Assembly (NCBI GenBank): GCA_017936615.1
Contig: JAGBFF010000007.1
Span: 1-58,696 of the forward strand
DNA: 58,696 nt
Origin: Clostridia bacterium
Lineage (GTDB): Bacteria > Bacillota > Clostridia > Oscillospirales > Acutalibacteraceae
Reading direction: 5' to 3'
Part shown: positions 51,984 through 58,696 of the stretch, piece after piece
Position numbering within the stretch: position 1 is the first letter of the stretch
Layout of the letters: each line of letters begins with the position of its first letter
Made by a program: the position numbers and the translations under genes
The notes under the pieces: generated by a model
What the model saw: the letters and a program-made list of their open reading frames with translations, nothing else
What the model was told of the DNA's origin: nothing
The model's database searches: none

Positions 51984-52325
51984 TCATATCGTCGGGAGAA
52001 CATACACGAAAAACAGTTCCGTGAGCAAAGCGCCACCACAAGCGCAGGCGGCCACGATGGGGAGCCCTTTGTTAAACCACGCAGGGATAAGGGCGGCAAT
52101 GAAACCGACGACGGCGGGTTCGATGCGCCCCGTGGCATAGAAGCAGGCGGGGACGGTCATCACGGTTAGTACCGCGTAGGGAATGTAGTGCAGAAACGAC
52201 AGTACGAAGCGGTTTGTGATCTTTTTCTTGATAAGAACCAACGGCAGCATACGGATGAGGTAGGTCACACCGGCCATGACCGCCAGATATAGGAAGAAGT
52301 CAGGCATCGGCGGGCACCTCCTCAC
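51984..52325 (-). CDS. azlD: Branched-chain amino acid transport protein AzlD
   Basis: The 113-residue protein has four membrane segments and the AzlD pattern YLIRMLPLVLIKKKITNRFVLSFLHYIPYAVLTVMTVPACFYATG. AzlD is the small partner of AzlC and is needed for export of branched-chain amino acids. Its start lies inside the end of azlC (26-base overlap), so the pair is coupled. Confidence 0.92.
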   Translation of the reverse strand: MRRCPPMPDFFLYLAVMAGVTYLIRMLPLVLIKKKITNRFVLSFLHYIPYAVLTVMTVPACFYATGRIEPAVVGFIAALIPAWFNKGLPIVAACACGGALLTELFFVYVLPTI

Positions 52326-53019
52326 TGCTGATCTTGACAGGGGCGACGACAGCCATCACACCAGCGGCGATGACCGCACAAATGATGATGACAAAGCCGC
52401 TCGGCACGGCGGACAAGGCCGGTACATAGCGGAACAGGCAGCTCAGTACCGCGGCGATCAGTACGCAAGCGGCGGTGGCGCGGTCAGCGCGGGCAACAGG
52501 GGTGACGATGGCGATAAACATACCGTAGATGGCGATACCCAACGCGGCGGTTACGATAGTCGGCAGAATGTCGCCGGCAATCGCACCGAGAAGTGTGCCA
52601 AGGCTCCAACCGAGATAGGGGGTTAGTATCAGCCCGTATAGATACCGCCGTCCTACCAATTCGCGTTGGGAGGAGGCGATGGCGAACACCTCGTCGGTGT
52701 TGACGAACGCGATCAGAAAACGGTCGCGCAGCCGTACGGTACGGTCGAGTCGCTGAGAGAGAGAGACCGACATCAACGCGTAGCGCAGGTTGATGACGAG
52801 CTGCGACATGGCAAGCTCCGCCATCATACCGCCGGAGGCGATGATGGGCACGGCTGCCAGCTGACCAGCTGAAGTGACGTTAAACATTGAGATCATCAGT
52901 GCCTCGGCGATGCCGAAGCCACTGCCGACGGCAAAGATGCCGAAGGCGAACGAGACGGACAGGTAACCAATACATACCGGCAGACCGTCAATGAGACCTT
53001 TGCGAAATGTATATCCCAT
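52300..53019 (-). CDS. azlC: Branched-chain amino acid permease AzlC
   Basis: The 239-residue protein has the AzlC pattern: FRKGLIDGLPVCIGYLSVSFAFGIFAVGSGFG, MSMFNVTSAGQLAAV-like MISMFNVTSAGQLAAVPII, MSVSLSQRL and FVNTDEVFAI. AzlCD exports valine, leucine and isoleucine or their analogues. ATG 53019 is preferred over ATG 53031, which abuts GGAGG. It heads the azlC-azlD operon; a nested hairpin at 53053-53093 separates it from the gene before. Confidence 0.92.
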   Translation of the reverse strand: MGYTFRKGLIDGLPVCIGYLSVSFAFGIFAVGSGFGIAEALMISMFNVTSAGQLAAVPIIASGGMMAELAMSQLVINLRYALMSVSLSQRLDRTVRLRDRFLIAFVNTDEVFAIASSQRELVGRRYLYGLILTPYLGWSLGTLLGAIAGDILPTIVTAALGIAIYGMFIAIVTPVARADRATAACVLIAAVLSCLFRYVPALSAVPSGFVIIICAVIAAGVMAVVAPVKISSEEVPADA

Positions 53020-53052
53020 ACTGCAACACATCCTCCGATGCAGACATAAAAC

Positions 53053-53093
53053 GACCGTCCGATCCCCGACGACATCGGGGGTAGCGGACGGTC
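53053..53093 (-). terminator. Terminator after the E2-like gene
   Basis: GACCGTCCG (53053-53061) and CGGACGGTC (53085-53093) enclose a second stem CCCCGA / TCGGGG; on the minus strand it is followed by GTTTTATG. It lies between the E2-like gene and azlC. Confidence 0.78.
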
Positions 53094-53100
53094 GGGTCGA

Positions 53101-53988
53101 TCAGATCCAATCATCCTCCGGAAACTCGGTGGGGGGAACTTCCAGCAGCTCCGGCTTTTTGAGCAGGCGGCGGAACATGCGGAAGGATTCGGCGAAATAC
53201 TGGCCGTCACAGATGCGTTCATCCACCACGATCTTGATACGGACAACCTTCTTGGTGGTGACGACACCGTCGGCGCCGACGATCTGAGCGCGTTCCTTTT
53301 TGCCGAGTGCTAAAAACACCGAGGTGGTACCGAAATCGTAAATGTGGTGGTACACCGGGCCGATACCGATGGAGCCGACGTCCGTTATGTAGAACGAGGT
53401 GTGGAAAGGGCTCAAGTTATTGATGAACTTGTTCATCCAGCCGCGGTGATCCATAAAGGTAATGAAATTGATGAACGCGCGCACCAGCCACGCCGGCAGC
53501 TTGTTCAGAATATTGGCGGCGGTATCGGTATCGTTTTCACCGTCTTTATCGCGCACCTCCGCGTCCATCGCCTCGTTGATACGGCGATACACGTCAAACA
53601 CCGTATCGGTCGGCTCGAAGGCCGGCTTGATACAGGCATCGGGTGCGGTGGGGGACAGCTCACGCTTGACCGTCATTGAAGCGGTCAGGCGGTTGCGGGC
53701 AAAAATTTTGCCGTTCATAACAAAACGGTTCAGATACGGGCGAAGAACAAACATGCGCAGTGCACCGGCGATGAAGACGTGGTACAGTGAAAACCACGGC
53801 ATATCGTTTTTGCGACGCATTTCGCGCACGTATTTTTCCAGCTCTTCGATCTCGATAACATCATCAAAGAACACCTGGGCGTCAGATCGACGCTTCATAA
53901 AATGCGGCATAACGGCGAAGAAGGAATGCGTGTGGCGCAGGCGCCAGCCGTCCTTACGGTCACCGAAGCGGCGTTTTCTTTTTGCCAT
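53101..53988 (-). CDS. E2 acyltransferase-like (CAT-fold) protein with altered active site
   Basis: The 295-residue protein resembles the catalytic domain of 2-oxoacid dehydrogenase E2 (chloramphenicol acetyltransferase fold): FHTSFYITDVGSIGIGPVYHHIYDFGTTSVFLALGKK, then VVDERICDGQYFAESFRMFRRLL. The E2 active-site motif DHRxxDG reads DERICDG, with Glu in place of the catalytic His. There is no lipoyl or E1-binding domain and no dehydrogenase genes nearby, so it is not a normal E2. A very basic N-terminus (KRKRRFGDRKDGWRLRHTHSF) is present. ATG 53988 follows GAGGGG. The family occurs widely in Clostridia; its function is unknown. Confidence 0.8.
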   Translation of the reverse strand: MAKRKRRFGDRKDGWRLRHTHSFFAVMPHFMKRRSDAQVFFDDVIEIEELEKYVREMRRKNDMPWFSLYHVFIAGALRMFVLRPYLNRFVMNGKIFARNRLTASMTVKRELSPTAPDACIKPAFEPTDTVFDVYRRINEAMDAEVRDKDGENDTDTAANILNKLPAWLVRAFINFITFMDHRGWMNKFINNLSPFHTSFYITDVGSIGIGPVYHHIYDFGTTSVFLALGKKERAQIVGADGVVTTKKVVRIKIVVDERICDGQYFAESFRMFRRLLKKPELLEVPPTEFPEDDWI

Positions 53989-54016
53989 AATTACCCCTCG
54001 CTCTCTGCACAGTTTA

Positions 54017-54370
54017 TCAAAAGGTATGGGGTTGCTGTGCTTGATTTTGCTCCAGATGGCGACGCAACCGTTCCTCAAACAGAGCACCGTTGCGGATGTT
54101 TCGGATCACCAGCTCGGAAATAAGCGGATCGTTGGTAGCAATGCGGATTGTGGTGAGTCCCAATCGCTTTTGGAGAAAGGATCGCTGTACCGCCATACTG
54201 CGGATCTGTGACACATTTACCGACCTTACCACAGGCGACAAAATGCCGGTCAGTTGCTTCAGTGTATCCTCCGTCAGCACGTACTGTGTCCGTGTGAGCG
54301 GAAGACCGCAAAACAGCTGTCGCCGTTCTGTGAGGGTGGTATCCGGTGTAATCTGTCCGGATATCGTCAT
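54017..54370 (-). CDS. Small PH-domain-like protein
   Basis: The 117-residue protein resembles the bacterial PH (bPH2/DUF304-like) domain: QYVLTEDTLKQLTGILSPVVRSVNVSQIRSMAVQRSFLQKRLGLTTIRIATNDPLISELVIRNIRNGALFEERLRRHLEQ, where strands lead into a C-terminal helix. The pattern of RSFLQKRLGLTTIRI is typical of these domains. No membrane segment is present, unlike YdbS. ATG 54370 follows AGGAGG. It lies alone between the E2-like gene and the microprotein pair. Function is unknown. Confidence 0.75.
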   Translation of the reverse strand: MTISGQITPDTTLTERRQLFCGLPLTRTQYVLTEDTLKQLTGILSPVVRSVNVSQIRSMAVQRSFLQKRLGLTTIRIATNDPLISELVIRNIRNGALFEERLRRHLEQNQAQQPHTF

Positions 54371-54471
54371 ACGGTTTCCTCCTGTTATCATGTGGTTTCG
54401 CACCAATAACCCATACAGTATAGCGTAAAAACCTCAATTTGTCAAATTTCCGTTGAGAAGCACGCAAAGAC

Positions 54472-54501
54472 AAAAGCCCGGCGCGTTTGCGCCGGGCTTT
54501 T
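54472..54501 (-). terminator. Terminator of the microprotein pair
   Basis: AAAAGCCCGGCGC and GCGCCGGGCTTTT form a perfect 13-bp stem with a GTTT loop, 22 bases after the stop codon of the downstream microprotein. Confidence 0.9.
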
Positions 54502-54522
54502 CGGGATGGTGCAGGGGAGGGG

Positions 54523-54636
54523 TCAGCAGCCGCAATCACAATCGCAATCGCTGTTGTTGATGAGCAGCAGAATGATGATGATAAACAGCAGCCAGGAGCA
54601 GTTGGCCTCACCGCAGAACAGGTTTCTCAGACACAT
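54523..54636 (-). CDS. Cysteine-tailed membrane microprotein 1
   Basis: The 37-residue protein begins MCLRNLFCGEANCSWLLFII, continues with a short membrane segment of Ile and Leu, and ends SDCDCDCGC. It is preceded by AGAGGAGG at 8 bases and followed by a strong terminator. A paralogue with the same plan lies directly upstream (54666-54809). The alternating Cys tail could bind metal or form disulfides; Cys-rich small proteins of this kind are known in Clostridia, and the role is not established. The similarity of the two copies and their ribosome sites make both real genes. Confidence 0.85.
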   Translation of the reverse strand: MCLRNLFCGEANCSWLLFIIIILLLINNSDCDCDCGC

Positions 54637-54665
54637 TGTTGTTCCTCCTCTCTGTAAATGGGTGG

Positions 54666-54809
54666 TCAGCAGCCGCAGCCGCAGCCGTTATTGCGGGTGT
54701 TGTAGTTGTTGTTGTCGCAGCAGTCGCCGTCAAACAGCAGGATGATGACGATGATGAACAGCAACCAGGTGCAATTGATGTCACCGCTGAAGAGATTCCG
54801 CAGGCACAT
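54666..54809 (-). CDS. Cysteine-tailed membrane microprotein 2
   Basis: The 47-residue protein begins MCLRNLFSGDINCTWLLFII, has an Ile/Leu/Val membrane segment, then a hydrophilic stretch (DGDCCDNNNYNTRNN) and the tail GCGCGC. AAAGGAGG lies 9 bases before ATG 54809. It is a tandem paralogue of the gene at 54523-54636, with the first seven residues identical except for the last and the same NCxWLLFII core. A minus-strand CATAGTATG (54863-54855) could be a mother-cell sigma-E/K -10 element; that is weak evidence for a spore-coat role. Confidence 0.85.
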   Translation of the reverse strand: MCLRNLFSGDINCTWLLFIIVIILLFDGDCCDNNNYNTRNNGCGCGC

Positions 54810-54966
54810 AGGTCGTATCCTCCTTTCCGAAAGCCGCTGAGGTGCTTTCATTTCCATACTATGACGACTTTGCAGGTCGGTGATAACTTTCTGAAAAATC
54901 AAGAAATTCTTTAAAAATGAAAGAAATCGGGAGATATATTTAAAAAATCGGGATTAAAAAAGCGTT

Positions 54967-55012
54967 TTTGACTTTGTTTGACTTTGACTTTGTTTGACTT
55001 TCGATGTATGCT
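54967..55012 (+). promoter_or_regulatory. Double CtsR operator overlapping the ctsR promoter
   Basis: Two CtsR boxes, TTTGACTTTGTTTGAC at 54967-54982 and again at 54983-54998, sit end to end with a 16-bp period and match the known operator (TTTGAC-N4-TTTGAC). TTGACT (54984-54989) and TATGCT (55007-55012), 17 bp apart, form the promoter inside and after the second box. The operon should be repressed by CtsR and released on heat or protein stress. The AT-rich stretch 54864-54966 shows nothing else. Confidence 0.92.
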
Positions 55013-55033
55013 ACAGGCAAGGAAGTGAGAACG

Positions 55034-55492
55034 ATGCGAATAAGCGATGAGATAACCGCCTATATTCTTCATATTATGGAGCAGGCGGAAAACGGTGCGG
55101 CGGAATTACAGCGCAATGTGTTGGCGGAGGAGCTCGGCTGTGTCCCCAGCCAGATCACCTATGTGCTGTCGTCGCGGTTTACCCCGGCACAGGGGTATTT
55201 GGTTGAGAGTCGCCGTGGAGGCGGCGGATATATCCGCATCCGACGGGTCATGCCGCAGGAGCGGATGACGCCGCTGATGCACGTGGTCAATTCCATCGGT
55301 GATGAGCTGGTGCCGGCCGCCGCCGAGGCGATCTTGCAAAGTATGGTGTACCAGGGCTTTATCACCCAAGGAGCAGCGGATATTATGGCGGCGGCGCTTT
55401 CCGACCGTGGGTACCGCGACGTACCGCCCGAGGTGCGTGACCGTTTGCGGGCTTCGCTTCTTAAACACATGCTGACCGCGTATACCATGTAA
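55034..55492 (+). CDS. ctsR: Transcriptional repressor CtsR
   Basis: The 152-residue protein has the CtsR layout: MRISDEITAYILHIMEQAENGAAELQRNVLAEELGCVPSQITYVLSSRFTPAQGYLVESRRGGGGYIRI, a winged helix whose wing contains the RGGGGYIRI motif. A C-terminal helical domain follows, which in Bacillus is the site of McsB arginine phosphorylation. It represses clp genes and its own operon through the tandem boxes upstream. ATG 55034 follows AAGGAAG; an ATG at 55004 lies before the transcript start. Confidence 0.95.
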   Translation: MRISDEITAYILHIMEQAENGAAELQRNVLAEELGCVPSQITYVLSSRFTPAQGYLVESRRGGGGYIRIRRVMPQERMTPLMHVVNSIGDELVPAAAEAILQSMVYQGFITQGAADIMAAALSDRGYRDVPPEVRDRLRASLLKHMLTAYTM

Positions 55493-55504
55493 GGAGGTTT
55501 CTGT

Positions 55505-55996
55505 ATGCTTTGTGATCACTGCGGCAAATACGCCGCTACAACTCATGTTAAGAAAACGGTAAACGGCAAGACGACCGAGCTGCATCTGTGCGCGCATTGT
55601 GCGGCGCAGCAGGGGATCGGCACGAACTTTGGATTCGATCTGGGCGATTTTTGGGGCTCACTGTTTGCCGAACCCGCCAAGCGAACGCAGGAGGACACCG
55701 TTCGTTGCCCCGACTGCGGCCGCAGCTTTCGTGAGATCGCCGATCAGGGCCGTCCCGGTTGCTCGACGTGTTATCTGACGTTTTACGATCGCCTGCTGCC
55801 GTCGATCCAGCGTATTCACGGTAAAACACAGCACACCGGCAAAGTGGCGGCGCAGGCAGACGGCACGGTTAAAAAAGAACGTGAGTTGCAGGCGCTGCGC
55901 GACAAGCTCAACGCGTGCATTGCTGAACAGGATTATGAGACCTGCGCGCAGTTGCGCGATCAGATTCGCGCTTTGGAACAGGAGGGTGAGGCGTGA
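55505..55996 (+). CDS. mcsA: Protein arginine kinase activator McsA (UVR domain)
   Basis: The 163-residue protein has two zinc-finger-like pairs (CDHCGKYA and CAHCAAQ; CPDCGRSF and CSTCYLTF) and a C-terminal UVR motif (LQALRDKLNACIAEQDYETCAQLRDQIRALEQ). McsA activates the arginine kinase McsB. The ATG at 55505 follows AAGGAGG. It overlaps the mcsB start by 1 base. Confidence 0.94.
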   Translation: MLCDHCGKYAATTHVKKTVNGKTTELHLCAHCAAQQGIGTNFGFDLGDFWGSLFAEPAKRTQEDTVRCPDCGRSFREIADQGRPGCSTCYLTFYDRLLPSIQRIHGKTQHTGKVAAQADGTVKKERELQALRDKLNACIAEQDYETCAQLRDQIRALEQEGEA

Positions 55997-57012
55997 TGGC
56001 ACAGGAAAAATGGTATCAGCGCAGCGGCGCAGAAGGCGATGTGGTCATCAGCACCCGTATCCGCTTGGCGCGTGACCTCGCGCATCTGCCGTTTCCGGCG
56101 TGGATGACCGCCGAGCAGCGGGAGGATGTTATTACCCAGGTGTTTGGTGCCTTCCCCAACGATCAGCCGTGTGCGTTTGAGCGCCGCCGCATGAGTGACG
56201 TTCCGGCACGGGAGCTGCTGGCAATGGTGGAGCGGCATCTCATCAGTCGTGAATTTGCTCGCGATCCATCGGGCGAAGCCCTGCTGATAACTGCCGACGA
56301 AGGAGTCAGCATCATGGTCGGTGAAGAGGATCACCTGCGTATTCAGGTGCTGCGCTCCGGCTTTGACTTGGACAGTGCGTGGCAGGAAGCCACCTGTTGG
56401 GATGATTATCTGGACACGCGTCTGCATTTTGCCTTTGATGAGCGACTGGGGTATCTGACCCAATGCCCGACCAACCTTGGTACGGGTATGCGCGCTTCGG
56501 TCATGCTGCACCTGCCGGCGTTGCAGGAAAAGGGGATTATTCAGCAGCTGTCCGTGACGGTGTCGAAGCTCGGACTTACCATCCGTGGTCTGTACGGTGA
56601 GGGAAGCAAGCCAGAAGGAGCATTGTATCAGATCTCCAATCAGGTCACGCTCGGTATCACCGAGCAGGAAGCGATCGACAACCTGCGGAGCATCGTTAAT
56701 CAGATCATCCGCGAGGAGCGCAGTTGCCGCGAGCAGCTGAAGGATTCGCCGGCGTTTGAAGATCGCGTGTTTCGTTCCCTCGGCATTTTGCAGAATGCGC
56801 GGCTGCTGACCGGCAACGAATTTATGACGTTGATTTCCCCGGTGCGTATGGGTGTGGCACTCGGTATGATCGATCATACCGATCTTAACGCACTGAACAG
56901 CCTGCTCATCGACGCCGGTGCCGGTGCGTTGATGGAGGCGGCAGGTGAAGAGCTGGATGCGGCACAGCGCGATGTGCGCCGCGCGGCACTGGTGCGGGAG
57001 CGTCTGCGTTAA
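55996..57012 (+). CDS. mcsB: Protein arginine kinase McsB
   Basis: The 338-residue phosphagen-kinase-like protein shows VVISTRIRLARDLAHLPFPA, the Cys/Glu region YLTQCPTNLGTGMRASVMLHLPAL (the NEED-type loop and CPTNLGTG motif) and the closing basic region. It phosphorylates arginines on CtsR and on proteins destined for ClpCP. ATG 55996 overlaps the mcsA stop; GGAGG lies 10 bases before. clpC follows 15 bp later. Confidence 0.95.
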   Translation: MAQEKWYQRSGAEGDVVISTRIRLARDLAHLPFPAWMTAEQREDVITQVFGAFPNDQPCAFERRRMSDVPARELLAMVERHLISREFARDPSGEALLITADEGVSIMVGEEDHLRIQVLRSGFDLDSAWQEATCWDDYLDTRLHFAFDERLGYLTQCPTNLGTGMRASVMLHLPALQEKGIIQQLSVTVSKLGLTIRGLYGEGSKPEGALYQISNQVTLGITEQEAIDNLRSIVNQIIREERSCREQLKDSPAFEDRVFRSLGILQNARLLTGNEFMTLISPVRMGVALGMIDHTDLNALNSLLIDAGAGALMEAAGEELDAAQRDVRRAALVRERLR

Positions 57013-57027
57013 AGGAGGTATGTTTGT

Positions 57028-58696
<1,669 letters not shown>

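Overview
The window reads as a chromosomal segment of a spore-forming, anaerobic Clostridia member, most like the Oscillospiraceae/Ruminococcaceae. The reasons are moderately high GC, near-consensus sigma-A promoters, strong AGGAGG ribosome sites, sporulation and germination genes (spoVAC, spoVAD, gerA/B/C operon, pdaA), AddAB in place of RecBCD, PyrR control of pyrimidines, the ctsR-mcsA-mcsB-clpC stress operon and pyruvate formate-lyase fermentation. The species cannot be fixed from sequence alone.

Layout. 1-2131: end of proA, proC and a PTS IIC-like permease. 2171-5564: spoVAC, followed by two AT-rich reverse-strand genes, each flanked by a broken copy of the 3' end of spoVAC, then a metallo-hydrolase. 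5566-10385: pflB-pflA (reverse) behind a perfect sigma-A promoter and a ZTP riboswitch with an overlapping terminator, and an NhaC-like antiporter split by an in-frame TAG. 10420-14984: a transglutaminase lipoprotein, a FliB-like methylase and an Agr-type two-component system. 15073-20931: spoVAD, a DUF421/DUF4363 pair and the gerA-gerB-gerC germinant receptor. 20982-27967: addB-addA. 28016-30956: a surface protein, a sortase, a membrane protein and an SGNH-like protein. 31322-32705: an MGMT-like protein, tRNA-Gly(CCC) and a small AT-rich HTH/SLOG cassette with a 34-bp palindromic operator and the same hairpin at both ends. 32728-38877: pyrimidine and nucleoside salvage (pyrR-uraA behind a PyrR attenuator, deoB, cdd) with a MATE pump between. 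38938-42405: pdaA, an unknown protein and recD2. 42461-47814: a DMT transporter, an OmpR-type two-component system with DUF4364, and a Thr-rich surface protein. 47873-51942: an aminotransferase and a methionine operon preceded by a 29-residue Met-rich leader peptide and terminator. 51984-54809: azlCD, an E2-like acyltransferase homologue, a PH-domain protein and two cysteine-tailed microproteins. 54967-58696: ctsR-mcsA-mcsB-clpC behind a double CtsR operator, clpC running off the end.

The most notable signals are (1) the Met-codon-rich leader peptide with terminator upstream of metY-metA, in place of the usual S-box or T-box; (2) the HTH/SLOG cassette bounded by identical 29-bp palindromes; (3) three copies of the spoVAC 3' end starting at exactly the same base, which look like scars of site-specific insertion; (4) tandem Cys-tailed microproteins; (5) a terminator-shaped hairpin inside the first codons of the sortase; and (6) the TAG-interrupted NhaC gene. 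All structure calls were made by eye, without alignment or folding software.
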